A DNA stretch of 64,000 bases from Microbispora oryzae (GTDB taxonomy: Bacteria; Actinomycetota; Actinomycetes; Streptosporangiales; Streptosporangiaceae), in the NCBI RefSeq assembly GCF_017896165.1, contig NZ_JAFCNB010000018.1, positions 62,001 through 126,000 on the forward strand. The letters are read 5' to 3'. The notes beneath the pieces were generated by a model. That model was not told the DNA's origin. It made no database searches and was given only the letters and a program-made list of their open reading frames with translations. Position 1 is the stretch's first letter. Every line of letters begins with the position of its first letter. Position numbers and translations under genes: made by a program. This document shows, piece by piece, positions 48,274-60,555 of this stretch.

Positions 48274-49541
48274 GTCGCCGGGAACATGCCGACGCGGGCA
48301 TGGTACTCATGCCCGAGCTCTGTCGTGTCGCTTCCCACCAAAAGCCCCTTCTTAACGCTGAGGAACGCCTTTACCCCGATTCCCCTTTCTCGCGTCGGGT
48401 TCCACGCCAGCGCCCTGCCGGTGCCCGGGTTGATCGCCCCGATGCCGGGGCGGCTCACCGCCCCACGGCCCGCGGAATCCGATCCGAGCGGGTTGTCCAA
48501 CCAGCGCTGATGTCCTCCGACGTACACGGCGGCCCCGGTCACGGCGACCGAATAGAGCGAGTCGCCCCCCGTGAGGTTCACCCAGGTGGGGCGGATCCGC
48601 TCGCCCCTCGCGTACGTCTCGAACCGAGCCGCGGAATCGCAGAGCTTCGCCGTCCGCGGCGCGGGCCCCCCGGTCGTGACGACCACGAAGTAGCGCCCGT
48701 CGGGCGACAGGTCCAGCCCCCGCAGATAGGACGGGAAGTCGGGCTTGCAGTTCGCCGCGTACGCCTCGGTGTGCCAGTCGGCCACCCGGCCGGCGGTCAG
48801 ATCGATGACCCCCAGCTGCGGGCGGCGCAGCCCGTCGAGCGTACGGAAGGAACCGTCGACCACTAATCGGTCGCGGACGGCGGCCATCGAGTAGATCGCG
48901 GCGGCGCCGCCGGGCCCGTCGCCCGGGGTGACCGTGAACGCCGGGTCGACCTCGCCCGTCGCGGCGTCCACCCGGGCCAGCGCCGTGCGCGGGCTGCGCC
49001 CGACCCTGGCGAAGTCGCCGCCCACATAGAGCCGGTCGCCCAGCCGTACCAGGCTGGACACGTCGCCGCCGTAGACGGGGGCGTAGAACGACTCGACCGG
49101 CGAGCCGTCGCGCACCCGTAGCCGGATCAGGGCCCGGACCGGTGTGGTGAACGAGCCTCCGGCGTAGACGGTGCCGCCCGGCCCTGGGGCCAGGGCGGAC
49201 ACGGGTCCGTCGAGATCCGGCGCGAAGTCCGGCAGGACCCGGCCGGTGCGGAGGTCGAAGGCGAAGATGTTGGCCCGCGGCAGCTCCTCGCCGCCGCCGG
49301 CCTCCCGCACCGCGGTGAACTGCCCGCCCACGACCACGGTGTGCCCGACCAGGGCGAACGCCGTGACGATGCCGTCGAGCACGTGGGGTGTGACGTCCAC
49401 GGGATCGGCCGAGACCACCCGGGGCTGCGTGACCCCGGCCGGCGGCAGGACACGGGGCGTCGCCGCCGCCCGCGCCGGCGCGGCCGGTGCGGGAAGCGTG
49501 GCGAGCGTCGCCAGCGTGACGAGTGCGGTTCTCGAGGCCAT
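48270..49541 (-). CDS. Secreted beta-propeller protein (delta-60 repeat-like)
   Basis: 423 residues from ATG 49541. A signal peptide (TALVTLATLATLPAPAAPARA) leads to repeated blade motifs: VVGGQFTAVREAG, VYAGGSFTTPVRALIRLRV, LYVGGDFARVGRSPRTALARVDAATGEVDPAF, LVVDGSFRTLDG, and VYVGGHQRW. This is the delta-60 pattern (L-V-G-G-x-F) of extracellular propellers. A GxGVKAFLSV end and two cysteines (NCKPDF, KLCDSA) occur. It probably binds a partner or glycan outside the cell. Confidence 0.82.
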   Translation of the reverse strand: MASRTALVTLATLATLPAPAAPARAAATPRVLPPAGVTQPRVVSADPVDVTPHVLDGIVTAFALVGHTVVVGGQFTAVREAGGGEELPRANIFAFDLRTGRVLPDFAPDLDGPVSALAPGPGGTVYAGGSFTTPVRALIRLRVRDGSPVESFYAPVYGGDVSSLVRLGDRLYVGGDFARVGRSPRTALARVDAATGEVDPAFTVTPGDGPGGAAAIYSMAAVRDRLVVDGSFRTLDGLRRPQLGVIDLTAGRVADWHTEAYAANCKPDFPSYLRGLDLSPDGRYFVVVTTGGPAPRTAKLCDSAARFETYARGERIRPTWVNLTGGDSLYSVAVTGAAVYVGGHQRWLDNPLGSDSAGRGAVSRPGIGAINPGTGRALAWNPTRERGIGVKAFLSVKKGLLVGSDTTELGHEYHARVGMFPAT

Positions 49542-49642
49542 TCCCCAAGTTCTAGCAGACGCGGCGTAATTGAAGAACTACGTTCCGCTCATCCGGCCAC
49601 GACGGTGAGGCCCCGGTCCCCGTGCGGCCTAGGCTTGCCTGC

Positions 49643-50380
49643 ATGACACGCGCATCGCTCGACAAGCAGCCGCGCGAGGTCGCCGCGATGTTCGATCGCA
49701 CGGCCCGGCGCTACGACCTCGTCAACGACGTTCTCTCGCTGGGCCAGGTCAGGCAGTGGCGGAAGGTGACCGCGGACGCCGTCGACGCGGGGCCGGGCGA
49801 GCTCGTCCTCGATCTCGCGGCCGGCACCGGCACCTCGACCGACGCCTTCACCGCGCTCGGCGCGCGGGCGATCGCGTGTGACTTCTCGCTGGGCATGCTT
49901 CGCACGGGCGTCGAGCGGCGCGGCGGCTCCGGTCTGCACGGCGGAGGGGTGCGCGGCGTGACCTTCGTCGCGGGCGACGCGCTCCACCTGCCCTTCGCCG
50001 ACGACGTGTTCGACGCGGTCACCATCTCCTTCGGCCTGCGCAACGTGGCCGACACCGAGGAGGCGCTGCGCGAGATGCTGCGGGTGACCCGGCCGGGGGG
50101 CAAGCTCGTGATCTGCGAGTTCTCCCGTCCCACGCCGAAGTCGTTCGACCTGGTCTACTCGCAGTACCTGATGAGGATGCTGCCCCCGGTGGCGCGGGTG
50201 GTGAGCACCAATCCGGATTCGTACGTATATCTGGCCGAGTCGATCCGGGCGTGGCCCGGCCAGGCGGCCCTGGCGGGCACGATCCGTGACGCGGGCTGGG
50301 AGAAGGTCGCCTGGCGCAACCTGACGCTCGGCGTCGTGGCGTTGCATCGCGCGATCAAGCCGATGGCGGCCGGTGCTTAG
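49643..50380 (+). CDS. menG: Demethylmenaquinone methyltransferase (UbiE/MenG)
   Basis: 245 residues from ATG 49643. UbiE signature: [34 protein letters not shown] motif [51 protein letters not shown]. It methylates demethylmenaquinone with SAM to give menaquinone, the quinone used by complex I. No ribosome site; TAGGCT 7 nt upstream suggests a leaderless mRNA. In Streptomyces it also lies near nuo. Confidence 0.92.
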   Translation: MTRASLDKQPREVAAMFDRTARRYDLVNDVLSLGQVRQWRKVTADAVDAGPGELVLDLAAGTGTSTDAFTALGARAIACDFSLGMLRTGVERRGGSGLHGGGVRGVTFVAGDALHLPFADDVFDAVTISFGLRNVADTEEALREMLRVTRPGGKLVICEFSRPTPKSFDLVYSQYLMRMLPPVARVVSTNPDSYVYLAESIRAWPGQAALAGTIRDAGWEKVAWRNLTLGVVALHRAIKPMAAGA

Positions 50381-50434
50381 GCGCACCCGTCTGACACTGT
50401 CGGGCGGATAGGGGTTAGACTGCCGCGCGACAGA

Positions 50435-50452
50435 TTGTGAAGAGGTTCACAA
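50435..50452 (+). promoter_or_regulatory. Perfect Rex operator (ROP) upstream of the ggr-nuo operon
   Basis: TTGTGAAGAGGTTCACAA matches TTGTGAANNNNTTCACAA at every fixed position. A possible -10, TAGACT (50416-50421), lies just before it, with a weak CTGACA -35 about 19 nt earlier, so bound Rex would act near or just after the start site. The first gene (ggr) starts at 50512. Confidence 0.92.
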
Positions 50453-50511
50453 AGGCACGAAGGTCCCAAACACCATCGAGGCCTTCCTTCCTTGGACAGG
50501 ACAGGTCCCCC

Positions 50512-51783
50512 GTGAGCGAGCAGTCCCGCGAAGCCCGGAATGCGGTCGACGCCGACGTCATCGTCGTCGGTGCGGGTCCCGCGGGGTCGACGGCCGCCTT
50601 CTACCTCGCTCGGGCCGGGCTCGACGTGCTGGTGCTGGAGAAGACGCGCTTCCCCCGTGAGAAGGTCTGCGGCGACGGGCTGACGCCGCGCGCGGTCCGG
50701 GAGCTCATCGCGATGGGCGTCGACATCGACGCCCCCGGCTGGATCAGGAACAAGGGCCTCCGGGTGATCGGCGGCGGCCTCCGGCTCGAGCTCGACTGGC
50801 CCGAGCTGCACAGCTTCCCCGACTTCGGCCTGGTCCGCACGCGCGCCGACTTCGACGAGATCCTCGCCAGGCACGCCGAGCGCGCCGGAGTGCGGCTCCG
50901 CGAGGGCGTCAACGTCACCGGCCCGCTGCTGGACGAGCGCAGCGGCCACGCCGTCGGCGTCGTCGCCAAGCAGGACGGCGAGGAGGTCGTCTACCGGGCG
51001 CGGCTGGTCGTCGCGGCCGACGGCAACTCCACCCGGCTGTCGATCGGGATGGGCCTGCACAAGCGCACGGACCGTCCGATGGGCGTCGCGGTGCGGACCT
51101 ACTACCGCAGCCCCCGCCACGACGACGACTACCTGGAGTCGTGGCTCGAGCTGTGGGACGGCGACCGGCTGCTCCCCGGCTACGGCTGGATCTTCGGGGT
51201 GGGCGACGGCACGTCGAACGTCGGCCTCGGCCTGCTGAACACGAGTGAATCTTTCAAGAACATCGACTACCGCGACCTGCTCCGGCGCTGGGTGAAGGGC
51301 ATGCCCCCCGAGTGGGGCTTCAGCGAGGAGAACATGACCGGCCCGATCAGGGGCGCGGCGCTGCCGATGGGCTTCAACCGGCAGCCCCACTACACCCGCG
51401 GGCTCATGCTCGTCGGCGACGCCGGCGGATCCATCAACCCCTTCAACGGCGAGGGCATCGCCTACGCGATGGAGACCGGCCGCACGGCGGCGGAAGTGAT
51501 CGTCCAGGCGCTCGCCCGGCCGACGTCCGCCCAGCGTGAGCGGGTTTTACTCGCGTATCCGCGTATCCTCAAAGACGTATACGGGGGTTACTTCACCCTC
51601 GGCCGCCTCTTCGTGGAGGCCATCGGCCGGCCCGGGGTGATGAACTTCGCCACGCGGCACGGGCTGCCACACCCCACCCTGATGAGATTCGCCCTGAAAC
51701 TCCTCGCTAATCTCACAGACCGTCGAGGCGACGCCTCCGACCGCATAATCAACGCCCTGTCCAAGGTGGCTCCGCCTTCATGA
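50512..51783 (+). CDS. Geranylgeranyl reductase family flavoprotein
   Basis: 423 residues from GTG 50512 (GGACAGG upstream). FAD dinucleotide motif VIVVGAGPAGSTAAFYLARAGLDVLVLEK; FPREKVCGDGLTPRAV is the family fingerprint (Cys-Gly-Asp-Gly). VGDAGGSINPFNGEGIAYAMETGR is the second FAD motif. Members reduce isoprenoid double bonds. Its link to nuo suggests partial saturation of menaquinone side chains, as reported for MenJ in mycobacteria, by family analogy only. One TTA codon (51547). It ends in an ATGA shared with a short reading frame before nuoA. Confidence 0.88.
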   Translation: MSEQSREARNAVDADVIVVGAGPAGSTAAFYLARAGLDVLVLEKTRFPREKVCGDGLTPRAVRELIAMGVDIDAPGWIRNKGLRVIGGGLRLELDWPELHSFPDFGLVRTRADFDEILARHAERAGVRLREGVNVTGPLLDERSGHAVGVVAKQDGEEVVYRARLVVAADGNSTRLSIGMGLHKRTDRPMGVAVRTYYRSPRHDDDYLESWLELWDGDRLLPGYGWIFGVGDGTSNVGLGLLNTSESFKNIDYRDLLRRWVKGMPPEWGFSEENMTGPIRGAALPMGFNRQPHYTRGLMLVGDAGGSINPFNGEGIAYAMETGRTAAEVIVQALARPTSAQRERVLLAYPRILKDVYGGYFTLGRLFVEAIGRPGVMNFATRHGLPHPTLMRFALKLLANLTDRRGDASDRIINALSKVAPPS

Positions 51784-51953
51784 CCGAGACGTACCGCACT
51801 CTCCAGCCGGTGGCCGGGACGGCCGCCAGGACCGGCGTCGCGACCGCCGGTCGTCACCCGGCGGCCCGGGTGAGCGCCCCGGCGACCGCCGCCCGTCGCC
51901 CGAAGCGTGGTCATGTGACCGTCCATCTCCACCGAGTAAGCGAGGACATGTAG
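51780..51953 (+). CDS. Possible 57-codon leader-type ORF between ggr and nuoA
   Basis: ATG 51780 overlaps the ggr stop (ATGA) and the frame closes with TAG at 51951, 2 bp before the nuoA ATG. The product is Arg/Ala/Thr-rich ([19 protein letters not shown]...) with no recognised domain. Coupled spacing is the main argument for it; composition argues for a chance frame. It might help carry ribosomes to nuoA. Confidence 0.3.
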   Translation: MTETYRTLQPVAGTAARTGVATAGRHPAARVSAPATAARRPKRGHVTVHLHRVSEDM

Positions 51954-51955
51954 CC

Positions 51956-52315
51956 ATGGAGCTGTATGTACCGATTCTGGTGCTCGCGGTCCTCGCGGCG
52001 GGGTTCGCCGTGTTCTCCGTGGGCATCGCGCCCTTCACGGGGCCCAAGCGCTGGAACCGCGCCAAGCTGGACGCCTACGAGTGCGGCATCGAACCCACTC
52101 CGCAGCCCGTCGGCGGCGGCCGCTTCCCGCTGAAGTACATGATCACCGCGATGTTGTTCATCGTGTTCGACATCGAGATCATCTTCCTCTATCCGTGGGC
52201 GGTGGCCTTCGACAAGCTCGGCGTGTTCGGGCTGGTCGAGATGGTGCTGTTCATCGTCACCGTCCTCGTGGCGTACGCCTACGTGTGGCGCCGCCGCGGC
52301 CTCGATTGGGATTAG
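51956..52315 (+). CDS. nuoA: NADH-quinone oxidoreductase subunit A
   Basis: 119 residues, three TMs. [22 protein letters not shown], then conserved [45 protein letters not shown], the diagnostic NuoA loop and TM2, and a third TM to the end. Part of the membrane arm near the quinone site. First nuo gene; nuoB starts 2 bp after its stop. Confidence 0.97.
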   Translation: MELYVPILVLAVLAAGFAVFSVGIAPFTGPKRWNRAKLDAYECGIEPTPQPVGGGRFPLKYMITAMLFIVFDIEIIFLYPWAVAFDKLGVFGLVEMVLFIVTVLVAYAYVWRRRGLDWD

Positions 52316-52317
52316 CC

Positions 52318-52869
52318 ATGGGTCTTGAAGAGAAACTCCCGAGCGGGTTCGTCCTCACCACCGTCGAGCAGGTGGCCGGCTGGGCCCGGAAGAACTCCGT
52401 ATGGCCGGCCACGTTCGGTCTCGCCTGCTGCGCGATCGAGCTGATGGCCACCGGCGGCCCTCACCACGACCTGGCCCGGTTCGGCATGGAACGGGCCTCG
52501 GCGTCTCCCCGTCAGGCCGACCTGATGATCGTGGCCGGTCGCCTCTCGCAGAAGATGGCGCCCGTGCTCCGGCAGATCTACGACCAGATGGCCGAGCCCA
52601 AGTGGGTCATCGCGATGGGCGTCTGCGCGTCGAGCGGCGGAATGTTCAACAACTACGCCATCGTGCAGGGTGTGGACCACGTCGTGCCCGTCGACATCTA
52701 CCTGCCGGGCTGCCCGCCGCGGCCCGAGATGCTGATCGACGCCATCGTGAAGCTGCACGACAAGATCCAGAACATGAAGTTCGGCGCGCACCGCGACCGG
52801 CAGATCGACGAGCTCGAACTGCGGGCCCTGCGGACGCTGCCGCTGATCGAGCAGGGAGCCGGGAAGTGA
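52318..52869 (+). CDS. nuoB: NADH-quinone oxidoreductase subunit B
   Basis: 183 residues. N2 [4Fe-4S] ligands: [14 protein letters not shown] (tandem Cys), [16 protein letters not shown] and [16 protein letters not shown]. It carries the last iron-sulfur cluster before quinone. Its stop is overlapped by the nuoC start (GTGA). Confidence 0.98.
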   Translation: MGLEEKLPSGFVLTTVEQVAGWARKNSVWPATFGLACCAIELMATGGPHHDLARFGMERASASPRQADLMIVAGRLSQKMAPVLRQIYDQMAEPKWVIAMGVCASSGGMFNNYAIVQGVDHVVPVDIYLPGCPPRPEMLIDAIVKLHDKIQNMKFGAHRDRQIDELELRALRTLPLIEQGAGK

Positions 52870-53531
52870 CCACCGACAATCTGCCGGGGCTGCCGGAGGA
52901 GCCGGTCGCCCGCCGGGGCATGTTCGGCGTCCACGACACCGGCGACACCTCGGGCTACGGCCGCCTCGTGGTGCGCCGCCCGCCGAAGCCGTCGAGCGCC
53001 CGGCCGTACGGGTCGTACTTCGACGAGATCGCCGACACGCTGGAGGCGTCGTTCGCCGGCGCGATCGAGCGGGTCGTCGTGGACCGCGGCGAGGTCACCT
53101 TCCACGTGGCCAGGGAGCACCTGGTCGACGTGATGCGAGGGCTGCGCGACGACCCCGCCCTGCGGTTCGAGCTGTCCCTGGGCGTGTCGGGCGTGCACTA
53201 TCCGGAGGACACCGGCGCCGAGCTGCACGCGGTCTACCACCTGTGCTCGATCACGCACAACCGCCGCGTCCGCGTCGAGACGTCCTGCCCCGACGCCGAC
53301 CCGCGCATTCCGTCCACCGTTCCGGTCTACCCCACGCACGACTGGCACGAGCGCGAGACGTACGACTTTTTCGGAATCGTCTTCGACGGCCACCCGGGCC
53401 TGACCCGGATCGAGATGCCGGACGACTGGGAGGGCCACCCCCAGCGGAAGGACTACCCGCTCGGCGGCATCCCGGTGGACTACCGCGGCGCCGAGGTCCC
53501 CGCGCCGGACAAGAGGAGGTCGTACTCGTGA
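52866..53531 (+). CDS. nuoC: NADH-quinone oxidoreductase subunit C
   Basis: 221 residues from GTG 52866, with an N-terminal leader of about 45 residues seen in actinobacterial NuoC. Core: [13 protein letters not shown], then [17 protein letters not shown], and the signature [45 protein letters not shown]. Connects NuoB and NuoD in the peripheral arm. Not fused to NuoD. GTGA overlap with nuoD. Confidence 0.97.
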   Translation: MTTDNLPGLPEEPVARRGMFGVHDTGDTSGYGRLVVRRPPKPSSARPYGSYFDEIADTLEASFAGAIERVVVDRGEVTFHVAREHLVDVMRGLRDDPALRFELSLGVSGVHYPEDTGAELHAVYHLCSITHNRRVRVETSCPDADPRIPSTVPVYPTHDWHERETYDFFGIVFDGHPGLTRIEMPDDWEGHPQRKDYPLGGIPVDYRGAEVPAPDKRRSYS

Positions 53532-54847
53532 CCAGCACAACCGAGACGGAGGGCCGGATCTACGACGTCGCCGGCCAGGACTGGGACGAGCTGGTCCAGG
53601 AGGTCACCGACTCGGCGGAGGAGCGGCTCGTCATCAACATGGGCCCGCAGCACCCGTCGACCCACGGCGTGCTCCGGCTCGTGCTCACTCTCGACGGCGA
53701 GACGGTGACCGAGGCCCGCACGGTGATCGGGTATCTCCACACCGGCATCGAGAAGAACATGGAGTTCCGGACGTGGACCCAGGGGGTCACGTTCGTCACG
53801 CGCATGGACTACCTGGCGCCGATCTTCAACGAGACGGCGTACTGCATGGCGGTGGAGAAGCTCCTGGGCATCACCGACCGGATCCCCGAGCGGGCGCAGG
53901 CCATCCGGGTCATGATGATGGAGCTCAACCGGATCTCCTCCCACCTGGTGGCCATCGCGACCTTCGGCCTCGAGCTCGGCGCGACGACCCCGATGCTGTT
54001 CGGCTTCCGCGAGCGCGAGATGGTGCTCGACCTGTTCGAGTACATCACCGGTCTGCGGATGAACATGGCGTACGTCCGGCCGGGCGGCGTCAGCGTCGAC
54101 CTGCCGGCCGGCGCGGTCGACAAGATCGGCGAATTCCTCAAGGTCATGCCGGGGCGGATCAAGGAGATGCGCAAGCTTCTCGACGCCAACCCGGTCTACA
54201 CCCGCCGGACCAAGGACGTGGCCTACCTCGACCTGACCGGCTGCATGGCGCTCGGGATCACCGGGCCCATGCTTCGGGCGGCCGGGCTCCCGTGGGACCT
54301 GCGCAAGTCGCAGCCGTACCTGGGTTACGAGACCTACGAGTTCGACGTGCCCACGGAGAACAGCTGCGACGTGTACGGCCGCTACCTCGTCCGGGTCGCC
54401 GAGATGGAGGAGTCCCTCAAGATCATCGAGCAGGCGCTCGACCGGCTGTCCGGTCCGCTGAAGGGCGGCCCGGTGATGATCGAGGACAAGAAGATCGGCT
54501 GGCCCTCGCAGCTCGCGCTCGGCCCCGACGGTCTCGGCAACTCGCCCGACCACATCGCCCACATCATGGGCAGCTCGATGGAGGCCCTGATCCACCACTT
54601 CAAGCTGGTGACCGAGGGCTTCCGGGTGCCCGCCGGACAGGCGTACGCGTCGGTGGAGTCGCCGCGCGGCGAGCTGGGGGCCCACGTCGTGAGCGACGGC
54701 GGGACCCGGCCCTACCGGGTGCACTTCCGCGACCCGTCCTTCACCAACCTGCAGGCACTGCCCGCGACGTGCGAGGGCGGCATGATCGCCGACGTCATCT
54801 CGGCGGTGGCCTCGATCGACCCCGTCATGGGAGGTGTGGACCGATGA
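53528..54847 (+). CDS. nuoD: NADH-quinone oxidoreductase subunit D
   Basis: 439 residues from GTG 53528. Signature [27 protein letters not shown] (His near quinone), [12 protein letters not shown], and [25 protein letters not shown]. The C-terminal [29 protein letters not shown] region is complete. It forms the quinone-binding chamber with NuoB. ATGA overlap with nuoE. Confidence 0.98.
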   Translation: MTSTTETEGRIYDVAGQDWDELVQEVTDSAEERLVINMGPQHPSTHGVLRLVLTLDGETVTEARTVIGYLHTGIEKNMEFRTWTQGVTFVTRMDYLAPIFNETAYCMAVEKLLGITDRIPERAQAIRVMMMELNRISSHLVAIATFGLELGATTPMLFGFREREMVLDLFEYITGLRMNMAYVRPGGVSVDLPAGAVDKIGEFLKVMPGRIKEMRKLLDANPVYTRRTKDVAYLDLTGCMALGITGPMLRAAGLPWDLRKSQPYLGYETYEFDVPTENSCDVYGRYLVRVAEMEESLKIIEQALDRLSGPLKGGPVMIEDKKIGWPSQLALGPDGLGNSPDHIAHIMGSSMEALIHHFKLVTEGFRVPAGQAYASVESPRGELGAHVVSDGGTRPYRVHFRDPSFTNLQALPATCEGGMIADVISAVASIDPVMGGVDR

Positions 54848-55526
54848 GCTACTCGCCCGAGGTCCGCGAGCGTCTGGAGACGGACGCCAAGGAGATCATC
54901 GGCCGCTACCCCAAGCCGCGGTCGGCGCTGCTGCCGCTGCTTCACCTGGTGCAGTCGGAGGACGGCTACGTCTCCGACGACGGCCAGGAGTTCTGCGCCG
55001 AGATGCTGGGCCTGTCGAAGGCCGAGGTCGTCGGCGTGGCGACGTTCTACACGATGTACAAGCGCAGGCCGTCCGGCGAGTACAACGTCGGCGTCTGCAT
55101 CAACTCGCTGTGCGCCATCATGGGCGGCGACCAGATCTGGGCCGAGCTGACCGAGCACGCGGGCGTCGGCCACGACGAGACGACCTCCGACGGCAAGATC
55201 ACGCTGGAGCGGCTGGAGTGCAACGCCGCCTGCGACTTCGCGCCGGTGATGATGGTCAACTGGGAGTTCTTCGACAACCAGACGCCCGAGTCGGCCAAGC
55301 AGCTCGTCGACGACCTGCGTGAGGGCAGGCCGGTCGTCCCGACCCGCGGGCCGGGCCGGCTGTGCACCTTCAAGGAGGCCTCCCGGGTGCTCGCCGGATT
55401 CCCCGACGGCCAGGCCGGCGACGGCCCGTCGGCGGCCGGCCCGTCCCTGGAAGGTCTGAAGATCGCCAAGGCGAACGGCTGGGAGGCCCCCAGGCCCGGC
55501 GCTCAGGAGCGGGGGAGCGAGAAGTA

Positions 55527-55527
<1 letters not shown>
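54844..55527 (+). CDS. nuoE: NADH-quinone oxidoreductase subunit E
   Basis: 227 residues. Thioredoxin-like [2Fe-2S] subunit: [31 protein letters not shown] (Cys pair, spacing CINSLC) and [17 protein letters not shown] (second pair). The C-terminal about 60 residues are a Gly/Ala-rich extension. With NuoF it takes electrons from NADH. The nuoF ATG shares one base with its stop (TAATG). Confidence 0.97.
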
Positions 55528-56809
<1,282 letters not shown>

Positions 56810-56813
<4 letters not shown>

Positions 56814-59206
56814 CAGTTCAGACGACGCAGCCGGAGCAGCCGGTCGTCGACATGGTCACCCTGACCATCGACGGTTTCCAGATCAGCGTCCCCAAGGGCA
56901 CGCTGATCATCAGGGCCGCGGAGCTGGTGGGCATCCAGATCCCCCGGTTCTGCGACCACCCGCTGCTCGCCCCGGCCGCCAACTGCCGCCAGTGCCTGGT
57001 GGACATCACCGACGCGGGCAACGGCCGCGGCTTCCCCAAGCCGCAGCCCTCCTGCGCCATCGAGGTCGCCCAGGGCATGGTCGTGCAGACGCAGCTCACC
57101 TCGCCGGTGGCCGAGAAGGCCCAGCGCGGCGTAATGGAGATGCTCCTGCTGAACCACCCGCTCGACTGCCCGGTGTGCGACAAGGGCGGCGAGTGCCCCC
57201 TGCAGAACCAGGCCATGTCGAACGGCCAGGGCGAGAGCCGGTTCCAGGAGGAGAAGCGGACCTTCGAGAAGCCGATCGGGCTGTCGACCGAGGTGCTGCT
57301 CGACCGGGAGCGCTGCATCCAGTGCGCCCGGTGCATCCGGTTCTCCGACGAGATCGCCGGCGACCCGCTGATCGACTTCTTCGAGCGCGGGGCCAAGGAA
57401 CAGGTGGGCGTCGCCGACGGCGAGCCGTTCCAGTCCTACTTCTCCGGCAACACGGTGCAGATCTGCCCGGTCGGCGCGCTGACCGGCGCGGCCTACCGGT
57501 TCCGGTCCCGTCCGTTCGACCTGGTCTCCACGCCGAGCGCGTGTGAGCACTGCGCGTCGGGCTGCGCGCTGCGCACCGACCACCGGCGCGGCAAGGTCAC
57601 CCGGCGCCTCGCCGGCGACGACCCGCAGGTCAACGAGGAGTGGAACTGCGACAAGGGCCGCTGGGCCTTCGCCTACGCCACCCAGCCCGACCGGCTGAAG
57701 ACGCCGCTGATCCGCGACGAGGACGGCAAGCTGGTCCCGGCCTCGTGGCCGGAGGCGCTCGCGGTGGCGGCCGAGGGCCTGGCGCGGGCCAGGGGCAGGG
57801 CGGCCGTGCTGGCCGGCGGCCGGCTCACCGTCGAGGACGCCTACGCGTACAGCAAGTTCGCCCGGATCGCGCTCGACACCAACGACATCGACTTCCGGGC
57901 CAGGCCCCACTCCGAGGAGGAGGCGCGGTTCCTCGCCCACTCCGTCGCGGGCCGGGGCATCGAGGTCTCCTACACCGACCTGGAGACGGCCCCGGCCGTG
58001 CTCCTCGCCGGATTCGAGCCCGAAGACGAGTCGCCCATCGTCTTCCTCCGGCTCCGCAAGGCGGCGCGCAAGCGGGGCCTGAAGGTCTACTCGCTGGCGC
58101 CGTTCGCGACGCCGGGCCTGGCCAAGATGAACGGCACGCTCATCAGGACCGTCCCCGGGGCGGAGGCCGAGGCGCTCGGCGACCTGGTCACCGGCGACCT
58201 GCTGCCGGCCGGCGCGATCGTGCTCGCCGGTGAGCGGCTCGCCACCACCCCCGGCGCCCTGTCCGCCCTCGTACGGCTCGCGCAGGCGACCGGCGCCCGG
58301 CTCGCCTGGGTGCCGCGCCGGGCCGGGGAGCGGGGTGCGCTTGAGGCGGGCGCCCTGCCCAACCTGCTGCCGATCGGCCGACCGATCGACGACGAGACCG
58401 CCCGGGCCGAGATCGCCAGGGCCTGGGGCGTGGGCTCGGTGCCCGCCGCCCCCGGCCGCGACACCGCGGGGATCATCGAGGCCGCGCTGAACGAGGAGCT
58501 CGACGCGCTGGTCGTGGCGGGCGTCGACCCGTACGACCTGCCGGACCCGGCGCGGGCGCTGGAGGCGCTGGAGAACACGCCCTTCATCGTGAGCCTGGAG
58601 GTGCGGGCGAGCGCGGTCACCGACCGGGCCGACGTGGTCCTGCCGGTCGCCGCGGTGGCGGAGAAGTCCGGGACGTTCGTCGACTGGGAGGGCAGGGGCC
58701 GCTCGTTCGAGGCGGCCACGCCGGTCTCGGGAGTGATGAGCGACCTGCGGGCCGTCGCCTCGATCGCCGACCACATGGACGTCCACCTGGGCCTGCCCGA
58801 CGCGGCGGCCGCGCGGCGCGAACTCGCCGCCATCGGAGCCTGGCGGGGCGGACGCGCCCTGGCCCCGGTCGTCAGCCGGCGGCCGGTGCGGGAGCCCCGC
58901 GCCGGGGAGGCCGTCCTGGCCACCTGGCACCTGCTGATCGACGACGGCCGGCTCCAGGACGGCGAGCCGTACCTGGCCGGGACCGCACGGGCCGCCGAGG
59001 CCCTGGTCTCCGAGGCCACGGCCGCCGAGATCGGCGCGGTCGACGGCGGGAAGATCACCGTCGGCGAGGGCGCCGTCCTGCCGGTGCGGATCGCGGACCT
59101 GCCCGACCGTGTGGTGTGGGTGCCGTCCAACTCCGCCGGAGTGTCCGTCACCCGCGACCTGCGCGCGGCGGCGGGCGACGTCGTAACGATCGGGAGTGTC
59201 TCGTGA
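56810..59206 (+). CDS. nuoG: NADH-quinone oxidoreductase subunit G
   Basis: 798 residues from GTG 56810. The [2Fe-2S] site is [22 protein letters not shown], with a further Cys in QPSCAIEV. The distal site is [20 protein letters not shown], and the next [4Fe-4S] is [17 protein letters not shown]. An extra cluster (N7-type) is likely because [11 protein letters not shown] and a later NCDKGRW are present. The molybdopterin-like C-terminal domain is shortened and carries no catalytic cofactor. GTGA overlap with nuoH. Confidence 0.97.
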
Positions 59207-60555
59207 ACGGACCCACCCTGAACGACTTCGGCCATGATCCCCTGTGGATCTCGATCATCAAGGCCGTCGCGATATTCGTGTTCCTGATGCTGGGCGTGCT
59301 GTTCGGCGTGTGGACCGAGCGGAAGCTCATCTCACGCATGCAGCACCGCTACGGCCCCAACCGCGCCGGCAAGTTCGGCCTGCTCCAGTCGGTCGCCGAC
59401 GGCCTGAAGATGGGCCTCAAGGAAGACCTGATGCCGCGGACCGTCGACAAGGTCATCTACTTCCTGGCCCCGGTCATCATCGCGGTCCCGGCCTTCCTGT
59501 CCTTCTCCGTCATCCCGTTCGGGCCGATGGTCTGGATGTTCGGCCACAAGACGGCGCTCCAGCTCACCGACCTGCCGGTCGCGGTGCTGCTGGTCCTGGC
59601 GACCGCCTCGATCGGCGTCTACGGCATCGTGCTCGCCGGGTGGGGCTCCCGCTCGCCGTACGCGATCCTGGGCGGCCTGCGGTCCAGCGCCCAGGTGGTG
59701 TCGTACGAGATCGCGATGGGTCTGTCGTTCGTCGCGGTGTTCCTCCAGGCGGGCACGCTGTCCACCTCGGAGATCGTGGCGAAGCAGGCCGGCGGCCGCA
59801 CCTGGGACGTCCTGGGCATGCACCTCACGATGCCGTCCTGGTACGTGGTGTCGCTGCTCCCGTCCTTCCTGATCTACGCGATCACGATGCTGGGCGAGAC
59901 CAACCGCGTGCCGTTCGACCTCCCCGAGGGTGAGGGCGAGCTGGTCGGCGGCTTCCACACCGAATACTCCTCCTCGCTGAAGTTCGCGATGTTCATGCTC
60001 GCCGAGTACGTGAACGTGTTCACCGTCTCGGCGATGGCGATCACGCTGTTCTTCGGTGGCTGGCGGGCGCCGTGGCCGATCTCGCTGTGGAGCGGCGCCA
60101 ACTCCGGCTGGTGGCCGCTGCTGTGGTTCTTCGCCAAGCTGGCCATCGCCTTCGGATTCTTCGTCTGGGTCCGGGCGTCGCTGCCTCGCGTCCGGTACGA
60201 CCAGCTGATGGCCTTCGGCTGGAAGGTGCTCATCCCGCTCAACCTGGGCTGGATCCTGCTGGCGGCCACGTTCAAGGCGACCCGCCTCCCGGAGGCCAAC
60301 CAGGCCTTCGTGTTCACCATCGGCGGCGTGGTCATCATCGGCGCGTTCGTGATCTGGCTCCGGTTTGACACGGTGAACCAGCGGCGCCGGGAGGCGAAGG
60401 CCACCCAGATCGAGGAGGAGTTCGAGCAGCTCCGCGAGGAGCCGCTGGCGGGCGGGTTCCCCGTGCCGCCGCTCGACCTCCCGCACTACCACGGAGTCGT
60501 GCCCGCCGCGCGTCTTCACCCCGACGCCAAGGAGGTGACCAGTGGGAGCAACTGA
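59203..60555 (+). CDS. nuoH: NADH-quinone oxidoreductase subunit H
   Basis: 450 residues from GTG 59203, eight TMs. Signatures: [65 protein letters not shown] and [22 protein letters not shown]. Forms the quinone tunnel at the foot of the peripheral arm. A C-terminal hydrophilic tail of about 60 residues ([20 protein letters not shown]...) is longer than in E. coli. Overlaps nuoI by 14 bp. Confidence 0.97.
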   Translation: MNGPTLNDFGHDPLWISIIKAVAIFVFLMLGVLFGVWTERKLISRMQHRYGPNRAGKFGLLQSVADGLKMGLKEDLMPRTVDKVIYFLAPVIIAVPAFLSFSVIPFGPMVWMFGHKTALQLTDLPVAVLLVLATASIGVYGIVLAGWGSRSPYAILGGLRSSAQVVSYEIAMGLSFVAVFLQAGTLSTSEIVAKQAGGRTWDVLGMHLTMPSWYVVSLLPSFLIYAITMLGETNRVPFDLPEGEGELVGGFHTEYSSSLKFAMFMLAEYVNVFTVSAMAITLFFGGWRAPWPISLWSGANSGWWPLLWFFAKLAIAFGFFVWVRASLPRVRYDQLMAFGWKVLIPLNLGWILLAATFKATRLPEANQAFVFTIGGVVIIGAFVIWLRFDTVNQRRREAKATQIEEEFEQLREEPLAGGFPVPPLDLPHYHGVVPAARLHPDAKEVTSGSN

